From the NCBI GenBank assembly GCA_036677805.1, contig JAVBVS010000022.1:1-64000 (forward strand): 64,000 nucleotides of DNA, read 5' to 3'. How positions within the stretch are numbered: the stretch's first letter is position 1; the number at the start of each line of letters is the position of its first letter. The notes below the pieces were generated by a model. It was not told where the DNA came from. It searched no databases and saw only the letters and a program-made list of their open reading frames with translations. Source of the DNA: SIG78 sp036677805 (lineage in GTDB: Bacteria; Verrucomicrobiota; Lentisphaeria; Victivallales; Victivallaceae). The position numbers were made by a program, and so were the translations under genes. Shown in pieces: positions 49,425 to 59,513 of this stretch.

Positions 49425-50732
49425 ATGAGTACGAAAATTGGCGCGCCGGAAGATTATTTGAATGCCGGAGTGCTGGCCCGGCTTCAACTGGAGCGATTGC
49501 AGAAAATTGTACGGCATGCTTACGATCGCGTGACGGTGTTCCGGCAACGCATGGAAGAACGCAGGCTGCGGCCGGAAGACATCCATGCTCTTGATGATTT
49601 GCGCAAATTGCCGTTTACGGTCAAAAATGACCTGCGCGATTCCTATCCGTTCGGTCTTTTCGCCGTGCCGATGTCCGAGGTGGTGCGGCTCCATGCCTCC
49701 AGCGGCACCACCGGCAAGCCGATCGTCGTGGGATACACCCAAGCCGACATCGAATTGTGGGCCGGAGTCATGAAGCGGGCATTCCAGTGTTGCGGCCTTG
49801 ATCGCAATGATGTGGTTCAGGTATCTTACGGCTACGGTTTGTTCACCGGCGGACTCGGCGCCCATTACGGGACCGAAGCGCTGGGCGCGACGGTGGTGCC
49901 GACCTCCGGCGGCAACACCCAGCGGCAGATCATGGTGATGCAGGATTTCGGCGTCACGGCGATCTGCTGTACGCCAAGCTATTTCAATTTTCTGGCGGAG
50001 AAGGCCGTCGAAAGCGGCGTCAATCTGCGCGAACTGCCGTTGAAGGCCGGAATCTTTGGGGCGGAACCCTGGACCGACGCCATGCGCCGGCAGATTGAAG
50101 AGACCACCGGCATCGAAGCGTTCGATATCTACGGCCTGTCCGAAATCATCGGCCCGGGCGTGGCGATCGAATGCCCCGAACATCGCGGACTGCATATTTT
50201 CGAGGATCATTTCTATCCGGAAATCATCGACCCGGATACCGAGGAAGTATTGCCCGACGGCGAGTATGGCGAACTGGTGATCACCACCTTGACCAAGGAA
50301 GCGTTTCCGATGATCCGGTACCGCACCCGCGATCTGACCCGGATGATCAGCGAGCCTTGTCCCTGCGGGCGGACCATCCGGCGGATTGATCGCATCTCGA
50401 GCCGCAGTGACGACATGATGATCATTCGAGGCGTAAACGTATTTCCCTCGCAGATCGAAGCTGCGCTGCTTTCGGTGGAGGGCACGACGCCGCATTACAA
50501 CATCGTGCTCTACACGGAAAACGGGATGGACAACCTCGAAGTCGATGTCGAAGTCACGGAAGCGCTTTTTTCCGACAAGGTCCGGGCGATGGAAGAATTG
50601 CAGAAAAAACTGGCTTCGGCCATCGAGCATACCATCGGACTGCGGGTCCGGCTCAAGCTGGTGGCGCCGCAGACGATTCAACGCTCGGAAGGCAAGGCCA
50701 AGCGGGTAATCGACCGGCGCGAACGTCTGTAA
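49425..50732 (+). CDS. paaK: Phenylacetate-CoA ligase family protein
   Basis: The 435-residue adenylate-forming enzyme has LHASSGTTGKPIVVGYT, SYGYGLFTGGLGAHYG, PTSGGNTQRQ, GAEPWTDAMR and FDIYGLSEIIGPGVAIEC, all typical of PaaK, plus the C-terminal RSDDMMIIRGVNVFPSQIE. It would make aryl-acetyl-CoA from phenylacetate or an indole or similar acid. No other phenylacetate genes are nearby, so in this fermentative setting it may salvage aromatic acids from amino-acid breakdown. Confidence 0.88.
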   Translation: MSTKIGAPEDYLNAGVLARLQLERLQKIVRHAYDRVTVFRQRMEERRLRPEDIHALDDLRKLPFTVKNDLRDSYPFGLFAVPMSEVVRLHASSGTTGKPIVVGYTQADIELWAGVMKRAFQCCGLDRNDVVQVSYGYGLFTGGLGAHYGTEALGATVVPTSGGNTQRQIMVMQDFGVTAICCTPSYFNFLAEKAVESGVNLRELPLKAGIFGAEPWTDAMRRQIEETTGIEAFDIYGLSEIIGPGVAIECPEHRGLHIFEDHFYPEIIDPDTEEVLPDGEYGELVITTLTKEAFPMIRYRTRDLTRMISEPCPCGRTIRRIDRISSRSDDMMIIRGVNVFPSQIEAALLSVEGTTPHYNIVLYTENGMDNLEVDVEVTEALFSDKVRAMEELQKKLASAIEHTIGLRVRLKLVAPQTIQRSEGKAKRVIDRRERL

Positions 50733-50783
50733 CAAGTAAATCCAGTCATCATCAACGATAAAAACAAAGAGGGTAGGGTGTTT

Positions 50784-51989
50784 ATGCGTAATATTCTGCG
50801 AATTGCCGCTCTGTTCGTGGTCTTCGGGACCGTGGCCGTCTCCGCCGCCGCCGCGGCGGAACCGATTGAAATTGCGAAATCCGCGCAGCGTGGCTTTGCC
50901 CCGCCGACGCTGAAAATCCAGTCGCTGGAAGGCGATCCGGTGGTAACCGAGCCGTTGCGCCGCTATCTGGCGACTTCGGGCTGGTTCCGGGTAGTCGAAA
51001 GCGGAGAAGCCGACTACAACCTTCAGGCCAAAGCCGGCGGCGGCACGATCAATATGGTGCTGGCGTTCGGCGGCAATCCGGTGTTCAACCAGAGCATGCG
51101 CTACACCGGCGATCCGCGTCGGGCGGCGGCGCGGGCGGTCGATGAAGTGCTGATGGCGCGTTTCCAGAAAAAACTGTGCGACAGTCGGATCGCTTTCACC
51201 GCGGAAACCAAACCGGGAATCAAGGAGGTCTTCGTCTGCGATACCGACGGCGGCAATCTGCGCAAAATTACCGATTCCACCACCAGCTGCGTCGAACCCG
51301 GCTGGATGCCGGATGGCGAATCGGTGGTTTATACCCGTTACAATCTTTCCGGGACCGATGTCTGTCAGACCATGCTCGATCCCTGGCGTACCCGCCGCCT
51401 GACCTCGTTTCCGGGCATGAACGTCGGTGCATCCGTGCATCCGAACGGCAATTTTTTGGCGCTGGTGATGAGCGTCGACCGTCAGGTTGAGCTTTATGTC
51501 AAATCGGTCAACGGCCGGGAAAAACGGCGGTTGACCAGCAGCAAGGCGGTGGAAGCATCGCCGTGCTGGAGCCAGGACGGTCAATCGATCTGTTTCGTTT
51601 CCGACCAGTCGGGACGGCCGAAGCTCTGCGTGGTTCCCGCCAACGGCGGGTCGATCCAGACGCTGCCCACGCTGGGCAGCGAAGCGGTGACGCCGAACTG
51701 GTCGCCGGACAATCAGATCGTCTATGCCGCCAAAGTTGGCGGCAATTATCAGTTGGCGGTGCTCGATCTTTCCGGCGGCGGCGACAGCGGCCTGATTCCG
51801 AACCTGCCCGCGGGCGATTGGGAATCGCCGGCGTGGGCGCCGGATTCGCGCCATGTGGTTGCTTCGCGCCGGAACGGCCGGAAAGCGGAAATTTATGTGG
51901 TCGACACCAAGACCGGGGTTTCCCGCAAACTGGTCAATTTACAGTATTCGCAAAGCTCCCCGGATTGGTCGGATATCAGAAAACGCTGA
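50784..51989 (+). CDS. tolB: TolB-like beta-propeller protein, exported
   Basis: From the ATG at 50784 the protein has 401 residues with a signal peptide (residues 1-25, ending SAAAAA). An N-terminal alpha/beta domain precedes a six-bladed propeller of WD40-like PD40 repeats (VFVCDTDGGNLRKITDSTTS, EPGWMPDGESVVYTRY, SPCWSQDGQSICFVSDQSGR, TPNWSPDNQIVYA, SPAWAPDSRHVVASRRNGR). TolB links the Tol-Pal system to the outer membrane. No pal or tolQRA gene is adjacent. Confidence 0.78.
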   Translation: MRNILRIAALFVVFGTVAVSAAAAAEPIEIAKSAQRGFAPPTLKIQSLEGDPVVTEPLRRYLATSGWFRVVESGEADYNLQAKAGGGTINMVLAFGGNPVFNQSMRYTGDPRRAAARAVDEVLMARFQKKLCDSRIAFTAETKPGIKEVFVCDTDGGNLRKITDSTTSCVEPGWMPDGESVVYTRYNLSGTDVCQTMLDPWRTRRLTSFPGMNVGASVHPNGNFLALVMSVDRQVELYVKSVNGREKRRLTSSKAVEASPCWSQDGQSICFVSDQSGRPKLCVVPANGGSIQTLPTLGSEAVTPNWSPDNQIVYAAKVGGNYQLAVLDLSGGGDSGLIPNLPAGDWESPAWAPDSRHVVASRRNGRKAEIYVVDTKTGVSRKLVNLQYSQSSPDWSDIRKR

Positions 51990-51993
51990 GGCG

Positions 51994-53298
51994 ATGACAA
52001 ATCTTTTTCATCAGGAATGCGCATATCTCGACAGTCTTCAGCATTTCGGCATCAAGCTCGGACTGGAACAGAGCCGGGAACTGGCCGACCGCTGCGGAGC
52101 GCCGGACCGGAAGTTGCGGTTTCTGCATCTGGCCGGAACCAACGGCAAGGGGTCGGTCGGGGCCATGCTCGAACGGGCGTTGCGGGAAAATCACTGCATT
52201 ACGGGGTTCTATTCGTCGCCGCACCTGATTTCGGTCCGGGAGCGCATTCGCGTCAACGGGCAGGCGGTTTCGGAGGAGGAGTTCGGCGCGACCGCCGCCA
52301 TCGTCCGGAACGCCGCCGAAGCCATGCGGCAGGCCGGGCGCTGTCCGACCTATTTCGAGTTTCTGACGGTCATGGCGCTGCTGATTTTCGCCCATCACCG
52401 ATGCGATTGGGTGGTTTGGGAAACGGGGATGGGTGGCAGACTCGATTCGACCAATATTGTGATGCCGGAAATCGCCGTGATCACCGGAATTGCGCTTGAC
52501 CATCAGAAATACCTCGGCCACACCATTCCCGAAATTGCGCGGGAAAAGGCCGGGATTGTCAAACCCGGGCGGACGGTGGTGGCCGGGGCCATGCCGACGG
52601 CGGCGCGTTCCGTAATCGCCGAGCGCGCGCATCAGTTGTCCAGCCCGCTCTGGTTTGCGGAGGAAGAGTATCCGGAGCGGCCGGAAATCGCATCGTCGCA
52701 GATGCCCGGGCATCAGCGTTTTCGCCTCGGCGACCGGCAGATTGAATTGATGCTTCCGGGGCCGATGCAGCGACGCAATGCGCAGGTCGCATTGACCGTA
52801 TTACGGCAGATCGGATTGCTCAATGACGCCGCGGTGCGCGGGCTGGCGCTGACCCGCTGGCCGGGCCGGATCGAACTGTGCGCCGACAATCGGGTGCTGG
52901 TCGACGGCGGCCACAACCCCGATGGCTTGCTGGCTTTGTGCGAAGCGCTGCGGTCGCTCTATCCGGGGCGGAAATTGCACTGGGTCTTCGGCGCATTTGC
53001 CGACAAGGATTTCGACGGCGGACTGAAGTTGATTGCCCCGCTGGCGGCGACGCTGGAGGCAGTCGGCTTCGCCGAAGGCTCCCGATTGTCGGCGGAGCCG
53101 GAAGCAATATGCCGGTGCGCCCGCGAGGCGGGGATTGCCGACTGCCGGAGCGGCCGGAATTTGTCCGCCATTCTCCAGGATTGGCTGGAACGGACGCCGG
53201 AACCCGGCGAGCCGCCGCTGGTGGTGGCCGGGTCGCTCTATCTGGCGGGCGAGGCGCTGGCGGAATTGGAAGAAGAATCGCGCATCCTGGATTTGTGA
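51994..53298 (+). CDS. folC: Folylpolyglutamate / dihydrofolate synthase
   Basis: The 434-residue Mur-ligase-type enzyme shows HLAGTNGKGSVGAMLERALR (P loop), TGFYSSPHLISVRERIRVNG, VWETGMGGRLDSTNIV, ITGIALDHQKYLG, GIVKPGR and a C-terminal domain beginning with WPGRIEL and LVDGGHNPDG. It adds glutamate to folates. The start at 51994 lies four bases after the tolB stop. It runs into the lon gene with 22 bases between. Confidence 0.92.
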   Translation: MTNLFHQECAYLDSLQHFGIKLGLEQSRELADRCGAPDRKLRFLHLAGTNGKGSVGAMLERALRENHCITGFYSSPHLISVRERIRVNGQAVSEEEFGATAAIVRNAAEAMRQAGRCPTYFEFLTVMALLIFAHHRCDWVVWETGMGGRLDSTNIVMPEIAVITGIALDHQKYLGHTIPEIAREKAGIVKPGRTVVAGAMPTAARSVIAERAHQLSSPLWFAEEEYPERPEIASSQMPGHQRFRLGDRQIELMLPGPMQRRNAQVALTVLRQIGLLNDAAVRGLALTRWPGRIELCADNRVLVDGGHNPDGLLALCEALRSLYPGRKLHWVFGAFADKDFDGGLKLIAPLAATLEAVGFAEGSRLSAEPEAICRCAREAGIADCRSGRNLSAILQDWLERTPEPGEPPLVVAGSLYLAGEALAELEEESRILDL

Positions 53299-53320
53299 TG
53301 GATCAGCCGAAAGAAAGTTT

Positions 53321-55726
53321 ATGGATAACAATTTTACCATTCGGACAACCATGAGCAGTTTGAACAAAACCGATGGCGCGATATTGCTGCCGCTGCGGCA
53401 TGTGGTGCTGTTTCCGTTTGTGCTGACGCCGGTTTTCGTGGACAAGCCGGAAGAGGTTGAACGGCTCCGGCGGGCGTTGGCGGGAAACCGGCTGGTGGCG
53501 ACCTTTCCGGTCGTACCCGAAAATACCCGCGAATTCGCCGCGCAACACCCCGACAAGGCGTTGAAAGTCGATCATTACGGCGAAGAACTGGTGTCGGCGG
53601 TCGGGTGCAAAACCCGGATTGTGAAAATGCTGAATATGCCGGATGGCGCGGTTCGCGTACTGCTCCGGGGCGTGGCCCGGATCGGCTATGTGGCGCCGCC
53701 GGCCGAAAGCGACGGCACGATCTTTCCGGTGATTCCCGATCCGGAAGAGGATTCGGCCAAGATCGACGGTATGGTGCGGCAGGCAGTCCAGCAGTTTCAT
53801 ATGCTGGCCGGTATGCTGCCGAATTTTCCCGAGGAGCTTCGACTCGGCGTAATCAATCTCGGCAATCCATTGCGGATCGTGGATATGATCGCCGATACTC
53901 TGGGCTTCTCCTATGAGGAAAAAATCTGCCTGCTGCAATTGGGTACGGTGGAGGCGCGGCTCTATTTCCTGCTCGGTCTTCTGAATCGGGAAATCGAAGT
54001 CATGCAGCTCGGCAGCAAGATTCAGGCGGAGGTGCATCAGAATCTCACCCAGAATCAGCGTGAATACTATCTGCGCGAACAATTGCGCCTGATCAAGGAA
54101 GAGCTCAAGGAAGACAGCCGCAATCCCGACATCGCGGATATCGAAACCCGGATGGCGGCGCTGGATCTGCCCGAAGCGGTGACCGATACCGTCAACAAGG
54201 AACTTTCCCGGCTGGAGTTGATTCCGACCGCGTCGCCGGAATATCATGTCTCCTACAATTATATCGACTGGCTGCTGGCGGTGCCGTGGAAAACGGTGTC
54301 CGATGACAATCTCGATATCAAACGCGCCGCCCAAACCCTCGACGCCGATCATTACGGTCTTGAGGACGTCAAAAAACGGATTCTGGAATTTCTGGCGGTG
54401 CTGGCGCTCAAACCCGACCGCAAATCCCCGATTCTCTGTCTGGTCGGACCACCGGGCGTCGGCAAAACCTCGCTCGGACAGTCGATCGCCCGGGCGACCA
54501 ACCGCAAGTTCGTGCGCGTGGCCCTCGGCGGGGTGCGCGACGAGGCTGAAATCCGGGGACACCGCCGGACTTATATCGGCGCACTGCCGGGACGGATCAT
54601 CCAGAATCTCAAAAAAGCCGGAGTGGCCAATCCGGTATTCATGCTCGATGAAATCGACAAGCTGGCCAGCGACCAGCGCGGCGATCCTGCTTCGGCGTTG
54701 CTCGAGGTGCTCGATCCGGCCCAGAACAACAGTTTCAACGATCACTATCTCGAACTCGATTACGATCTGAGCCGGGTGTTCTTCATCGCCACCGCCAACG
54801 TGCTGGAAACGATTCCGCCGCCCTTGCTCGACCGCATGGAGATCATCCGGCTGCCGGGGTATACCAATTTTGAAAAGCGCGAAATCGCCCGGCGTTATCT
54901 GGCGCCGCGCCAGATCAGGGAGAACGGGCTCAAGAGCCGGCAGATTTATTTTTCGATGGCCGCCATCGACGAAATCATCGATTATTACACCCGTGAAGCG
55001 GGAGTGCGCCATCTGGAACAATCGATCGCCGCGGTTTGCCGCAAACTGGCGCGCAAGATCGTGGAAGGTGAAATCGATGCCGCCGGGCGTACCACGGTGC
55101 AACCGGCATTGGTGCGCGAATGCCTCGGCCCGCGCCGCTACCTGATCGACGAGGCCGCCCATGCGCCTGCCGTCGGCAGCGCCACCGGCATGGCCTGGAC
55201 CGCGGTCGGCGGTGAAATCTTGACCGTCGAGAGCCTGATCCTGCCCGGCAAGGGCGATCTGAAGCTGACCGGACGGCTGGGCGAAGTGATGCGCGAGAGC
55301 GCCGAAGCGGCGTTTTCGCTGCTCAAAAGCCGGGCCGGGGGATACGGGATTGCCGAGGATATTTTTGAAAAGCATAATTTTCACATTCATGTGCCCGACG
55401 GGGCCACACCCAAAGACGGCCCTTCGGCGGGGATCACGATCACCGCGGCGCTGTATTCGCTGCTGACCGGCCGCCAGACGCGTCCGGCGCTGGCGATGAC
55501 CGGCGAAGTCAATCTGCGCGGGCAGGTGACCGCCATCGGCGGACTCAAGGAAAAGGTGATCGCCGCGTTGCGCTCCGGCATCCAGACCGTGGTGATCCCC
55601 GAAGAAAACGTGAAAGATCTCGAAGAGATTCCGGATATGGTTCGGAGCAAGCTCGAATTCAAGCCGGTGGCGGATGTCGATACGGCGCTGGCGGTGATTT
55701 TCGGGCCGGGAGGGCAGGCGATATGA
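53321..55726 (+). CDS. lon: ATP-dependent Lon protease
   Basis: The 801-residue protein has the LON substrate domain (about 18-215, LLPLRHVVLFPFVLTPVFV), the linker helix QREYYLREQLRLIKEELKED, an AAA+ module (GPPGVGKTSLGQSIARAT; MLDEIDKLASDQRGDPASAL) and a C-terminal serine protease domain with catalytic S in TPKDGPSAGIT and K in IGGLKEKVIAAL. It degrades misfolded and regulatory proteins. I take the ATG at 53321; a later ATG at 53351 is possible. Its stop overlaps the next gene by four bases. Confidence 0.95.
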   Translation: MDNNFTIRTTMSSLNKTDGAILLPLRHVVLFPFVLTPVFVDKPEEVERLRRALAGNRLVATFPVVPENTREFAAQHPDKALKVDHYGEELVSAVGCKTRIVKMLNMPDGAVRVLLRGVARIGYVAPPAESDGTIFPVIPDPEEDSAKIDGMVRQAVQQFHMLAGMLPNFPEELRLGVINLGNPLRIVDMIADTLGFSYEEKICLLQLGTVEARLYFLLGLLNREIEVMQLGSKIQAEVHQNLTQNQREYYLREQLRLIKEELKEDSRNPDIADIETRMAALDLPEAVTDTVNKELSRLELIPTASPEYHVSYNYIDWLLAVPWKTVSDDNLDIKRAAQTLDADHYGLEDVKKRILEFLAVLALKPDRKSPILCLVGPPGVGKTSLGQSIARATNRKFVRVALGGVRDEAEIRGHRRTYIGALPGRIIQNLKKAGVANPVFMLDEIDKLASDQRGDPASALLEVLDPAQNNSFNDHYLELDYDLSRVFFIATANVLETIPPPLLDRMEIIRLPGYTNFEKREIARRYLAPRQIRENGLKSRQIYFSMAAIDEIIDYYTREAGVRHLEQSIAAVCRKLARKIVEGEIDAAGRTTVQPALVRECLGPRRYLIDEAAHAPAVGSATGMAWTAVGGEILTVESLILPGKGDLKLTGRLGEVMRESAEAAFSLLKSRAGGYGIAEDIFEKHNFHIHVPDGATPKDGPSAGITITAALYSLLTGRQTRPALAMTGEVNLRGQVTAIGGLKEKVIAALRSGIQTVVIPEENVKDLEEIPDMVRSKLEFKPVADVDTALAVIFGPGGQAI

Positions 55727-56484
55727 GATGCGCTGTCGTACTGGCGATCATGGCCGTGATGGCGGCGTTGGCGCTGAACGCCGCAGGCGCTGATCTGTCG
55801 GCGGGCGACTTCCTCCGCCTGGCGGCGCAGCGCAGCGCACTCAACGACAGCTACGCCGTGCTTCGCGGCCAGATCAGCCATCTGCGCAAAAATGCCGGCG
55901 GGGCCGAATATTACCCGATTGTGTTTGAGGTGCTGTTCCGCCCCGCGGAGATGCGCGGAAGGTTGGCGCTCGACGGCAAGGAAACCTACGATATCCGGCG
56001 GGTGGTGGGCGCGCCGAATATTTCCGCCGCGGCCGCAACCCGGGACCAACAGTCGCTGCTGAATCGGCTGGGCATGGAGATCAGCGATCTCGCCATGGGC
56101 TTTCTCGACTATCCGGTCCGGGGGGAAGAACCGCCCGAACGGATCAAGACGGTGGATTGCCGGGTGTTGCTGCTGGATGCGCCCGATGGCGGTACGGTCA
56201 AAACGTGGATCAGCCGGGAATATCTGTTCCCGGTCCGGGCCGAATTTTACGCGCCGGGACACTACCTGAAAGATAAGCCGGAACGAACGCTGGAAGTGAC
56301 CGGTTTCAAAAAAATCGACCGCTATTATGTAGTCACCGACTTTGCGATTCTGGGACGCGAATGGCGCACCCGGATCGCTTTCGACGATTGCAAGGTCGGC
56401 AAAAACAATACGCCGGAGGCCGATAATCTGTTCCGGCTGCTCAACGGCGCGAACCCAGTGGAATCAACCCATGCAGAACGGTGA
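55723..56484 (+). CDS. LolA-like outer-membrane lipoprotein-sorting protein
   Basis: The 253-residue product has a signal peptide (residues 1-22, ending NAAGA) and a strand-rich body. FEVLFRPAEMRGRLALDGKE, KTVDCRVLLLDAPDGGTVKT and FFPVRAEF-like YLFPVRAEFYAP followed by LEVTGFKKIDRYYVVTDFAI fit the LolA-like fold family often called lipoprotein-sorting proteins. It overlaps lon by four bases and the next gene by 14. A role in the periplasm is likely, the cargo is not known. Confidence 0.6.
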   Translation: MRCAVVLAIMAVMAALALNAAGADLSAGDFLRLAAQRSALNDSYAVLRGQISHLRKNAGGAEYYPIVFEVLFRPAEMRGRLALDGKETYDIRRVVGAPNISAAAATRDQQSLLNRLGMEISDLAMGFLDYPVRGEEPPERIKTVDCRVLLLDAPDGGTVKTWISREYLFPVRAEFYAPGHYLKDKPERTLEVTGFKKIDRYYVVTDFAILGREWRTRIAFDDCKVGKNNTPEADNLFRLLNGANPVESTHAER

Positions 56485-57250
56485 GATCGTCAGCAACCGG
56501 CGGCTGAAAGGCGACTATTTTCAGGTCGGTTTTCATGCGCCGGAGATTTGCGCTCGAGCGCAGGCCGGGCAATTCGTGCATGTGCGCATTGCCCGGCTGG
56601 AGGCGCATATCCTGCGCCGGCCATTTTCCATCAACGATGTCGATCCGGCCAGCGGAGTCCTGACCGTCACCTACAAGATCGTCGGCGACGGCACGCGGGC
56701 GCTGTCCGAGCTGCCATCCGGAAGCGTCTGCGATCTTCTGGGGCCGCAAGGCAGCGGTTATCACTTGCCCGCACCCGGTGAAATCCCGGTCATGATCGCG
56801 GGCGGCTACGGTTCGGCCGCGATGTACCTGATCGCCAAACGTGCGGCGAATCCCGGCATCCTGCTCTTGGGGGCGCGAAGTGCGGACGACCTGATTCTGG
56901 CCGAGGATTACCGACTGTTGGGCTGCGATGTGCGGATTGCCACCAACGACGGCAGCGCCGGCAGCAAGGGCTTCGTGACCGCGCTGCTGGCGGAATTGCT
57001 CCGGGAAAAGAATCCATCCCACCGGTTCTACGCCTGCGGGCCCACCCCGATGCTGATGGCGGTCGGAGCGATGTTGATGGAAGCCGGCCGGCCGGAGGCG
57101 GAATTGAGTCTCGACCATGTGATGTGCTGCGGCGTCGGCGCCTGCTTCGCCTGCGTGGTCAAAGTGCGGGACCGCGACACCTGGCGTTATGCGCGCAGCT
57201 GTGCCGAAGGCCCGGTATTTCGAGCGGACGAGGTGTACTATGGCGATTGA
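56471..57250 (+). CDS. pyrK: Dihydroorotate dehydrogenase electron-transfer subunit
   Basis: The 259-residue protein has the FAD-binding motif HILRRPFSIND, an NAD-binding region (EIPVMIAGGYGSAAMYLIAK; HRFYACGPTPMLMAVGAML) and a C-terminal 2Fe-2S site with four cysteines (CCGVGACFACVVK and SCAEGPVF). PyrK passes electrons from PyrD to NAD. The ATG at 56471 lies within the end of the preceding gene; the end overlaps pyrD by 11 bases, so translation is coupled. Confidence 0.9.
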   Translation: MQNGEIVSNRRLKGDYFQVGFHAPEICARAQAGQFVHVRIARLEAHILRRPFSINDVDPASGVLTVTYKIVGDGTRALSELPSGSVCDLLGPQGSGYHLPAPGEIPVMIAGGYGSAAMYLIAKRAANPGILLLGARSADDLILAEDYRLLGCDVRIATNDGSAGSKGFVTALLAELLREKNPSHRFYACGPTPMLMAVGAMLMEAGRPEAELSLDHVMCCGVGACFACVVKVRDRDTWRYARSCAEGPVFRADEVYYGD

Positions 57251-58163
57251 TCTGAGCGTCGATCTGGGCAAGTTCAAGCTGAAGAATCCGGTCATGACCG
57301 CATCCGGTACTTTCGGCTACGGCTATGAATACCACCAGCTGTATGATATCGCGCAACTCGGCGCGGTGGTGGTCAAGGGCATCGCGCCGTTTGCCACCCA
57401 CGGCAATCCGACGCCGCGGGTGGCCGAAACCGCCAGCGGCATGCTCAATGCCATCGGTTTGCAGGGGCCGGGGATCGATCAATTCATCCACGGCGAGCAT
57501 TATCTGCCGTTTCTGCGCACCACTGGTGCGGCGGTGATCGTGAACATCTGGGGCAAAACCATCCGCGATTATTGTGAAGTCGCCGAGCGGCTTGAGGCCG
57601 AACGCGATGCTTTGACCGCGCTCGAAATCAACATCTCCTGTCCCAACGTGAAAGCCGGCGGCGTGGCGTTCGGCACCGATCTCGATCTGCTCGGGCAGGT
57701 GGTTTCTGCGGTGCGCCGCGCGACGACTTTGCCCTTGATCACCAAGCTCAGCCCCAATGTGACCCGCATCGGCGATTTCGCCCGTGCCGCAGAAGCCGCC
57801 GGGAGCGATGTGATTTCGCTGATCAATACCGTCACCGGCATGGCGATCGACATCGAAACCCGCCGCCCGAAAATCGCCAACCGCACCGGCGGACTCAGCG
57901 GTCCGGCGATCAAGCCGATAGCCGTGCGCATGGTCTACGAGACCGCGCAGGCGGTGGCGATCCCGGTAATCGGCATGGGCGGCATCATGAACGGTGACGA
58001 CGCGGTCGAATTCCTGCTGGCCGGAGCCCGGGCGGTGGCGGTCGGCACGGCGATCTTCAACGATCCTTATGCGCCGCTCAAAGTGATCGACGGCATCCGC
58101 GACTACCTTGAGCGGCACGGCTGCAAGTCAGTCGATGAAATCATCGGCGCATTGGAAGTTTAA
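57240..58163 (+). CDS. pyrD: Dihydroorotate dehydrogenase, catalytic subunit (class 1B)
   Basis: The 307-residue FMN enzyme shows LKNPVMTASGTFGYGYEYHQ, VVVKGIAPFATHGNPTPRVA, EINISCPNVKAGGVAFG (with the catalytic cysteine of class 1B), LPLITKLSPNVTRIGDFARA, SLINTVTGMAIDIETRRP and GMGGIMNGDDAVEFLLAGA. It oxidises dihydroorotate to orotate in pyrimidine synthesis with PyrK. The ATG at 57240 overlaps the pyrK end. Confidence 0.94.
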   Translation: MAIDLSVDLGKFKLKNPVMTASGTFGYGYEYHQLYDIAQLGAVVVKGIAPFATHGNPTPRVAETASGMLNAIGLQGPGIDQFIHGEHYLPFLRTTGAAVIVNIWGKTIRDYCEVAERLEAERDALTALEINISCPNVKAGGVAFGTDLDLLGQVVSAVRRATTLPLITKLSPNVTRIGDFARAAEAAGSDVISLINTVTGMAIDIETRRPKIANRTGGLSGPAIKPIAVRMVYETAQAVAIPVIGMGGIMNGDDAVEFLLAGARAVAVGTAIFNDPYAPLKVIDGIRDYLERHGCKSVDEIIGALEV

Positions 58164-58262
58164 GCGACGGAATTGCAGAAAAGTCCATCCCTTTGCCGGA
58201 ATCTCCATTTACAGCAATCGTTTTCGTGATACATTATTCAACAGTAAAAGGAATCAGTGGTC

Positions 58263-59492
58263 ATGCCGATTTTCAAACCGTTCCATGGTTTGCTCCCGGT
58301 CCCGGAACGCGCCGCCAAGGTGGCCGCAGTGCCATACGACGTGGTGAACTCCGAGGAAGCGGCCGTTCTGGCCGCAGGCAATCATTACAGCTTTCTCCAT
58401 GTTTCCCGGCCGGAAATCGATCTGCCGGCGGGAACCGATCTGTACAGCGACGCGGTTTACGCTCAGGCGCGCCGGGCCTTTGAACGGCTGACCGCCGAAG
58501 TGCCGCTGAAGCGCGACGCTCAGGCGCATCTGTATTTGTATAAGCTGGTGATGGACGGCCGCGAACAGATCGGCATCTTCGGCGCCGCGTCGGCGGTCGA
58601 CTATGCCGAAGGCCGGATCAAAAAACATGAAAAAACCCGGCAGGACAAGGAAGACGACCGGACCCGCCATGTGATGACGCTGCGTTCGCATACCGGCCCG
58701 GCTTTTTTCACCTACAAGGATGCGCCCGCCATCGACGCGATCGTCGCGGCCGAGCTGAAAAAGGCTCCGCTCTTCGACTTTACCGCGGCCGACGGCATCG
58801 GCCACACCCTCTGGCGCATCGACGCCGCGACCAGTGAAAAACTGGCCGGACTGTTCGCCGCCATTCCCTGTTTTTACATCGCCGACGGCCATCACCGCAG
58901 CGCGGCGGCGGCCCGTACCATGCAGGAATGCCGTCCGGACAATCCCCGCCACAACGGCGAGGAAGATTACAATTATTTTCTGGCCGCCGCCTTTCCGGCT
59001 TCGCAGCTCAAGATTCTGCCCTACAACCGGGCGGTGCGGACGCTCAACGGCTTGAACAAGGCGGAGTTCCTGAAGCGCCTGGAAGAAAAATTCACGGTTG
59101 CGGCAAGCACGGTCAAAACGCCGGAACAAGGCGGACGGTTTCAGATGTATCTGGATGGCGCCTGGTACGCGGTGACGCCGAAATTCGACACCGCGCGCCT
59201 CGGCGTGATCGAGCGGCTCGATGTGAGTGTATTGCAGGACAATGTGTTGGCGCCGATTCTGGGCATCGCGGATCCGCGGACCAGCAAGGCGATTGATTTC
59301 ATCGGCGGAATCCGCGGCGCCGGAGAGTTGGAAAAGCTGGTTGATTCCGGCAAGTTCCAGGTCGCGTTTTCCATGTATCCGACCACCGTCGGACAGTTGA
59401 TCGACATTGCCGACGCGGGCGCGATCATGCCGCCCAAGTCGACCTGGTTCGAGCCGAAACTGCGCGACGGGCTGGTCTGTCACAACTTTTAA
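58263..59492 (+). CDS. DUF1015 family protein
   Basis: From the ATG at 58263 (AAGGA ten bases before; a GTG at 58257 is possible) the protein has 409 residues. IFKPFHGLLPVPERAAKVAA, VPYDVVNSEEAA, FLHVSRPEIDL, RIKKHEKTRQDKEDDRTRHV and CFYIADGHHRSAAAARTMQE are the family's hallmark blocks, with conserved H and D residues likely to form an active site. The family is widespread in anaerobes, often with amino-acid genes; its reaction is not established. Confidence 0.85.
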   Translation: MPIFKPFHGLLPVPERAAKVAAVPYDVVNSEEAAVLAAGNHYSFLHVSRPEIDLPAGTDLYSDAVYAQARRAFERLTAEVPLKRDAQAHLYLYKLVMDGREQIGIFGAASAVDYAEGRIKKHEKTRQDKEDDRTRHVMTLRSHTGPAFFTYKDAPAIDAIVAAELKKAPLFDFTAADGIGHTLWRIDAATSEKLAGLFAAIPCFYIADGHHRSAAAARTMQECRPDNPRHNGEEDYNYFLAAAFPASQLKILPYNRAVRTLNGLNKAEFLKRLEEKFTVAASTVKTPEQGGRFQMYLDGAWYAVTPKFDTARLGVIERLDVSVLQDNVLAPILGIADPRTSKAIDFIGGIRGAGELEKLVDSGKFQVAFSMYPTTVGQLIDIADAGAIMPPKSTWFEPKLRDGLVCHNF

Positions 59493-59513
59493 CGCAGTCG
59501 GAGTTTCTCCTCC

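Noticed and set aside
53303..55390. Very long open frame on the minus strand inside lon
   Set aside because: It is the antisense shadow of lon in GC-rich coding DNA; histidine- and arginine-rich with no motif. The same holds for similar long frames opposite oadA, oadB, the DUF1015 gene and the GH78 gene.
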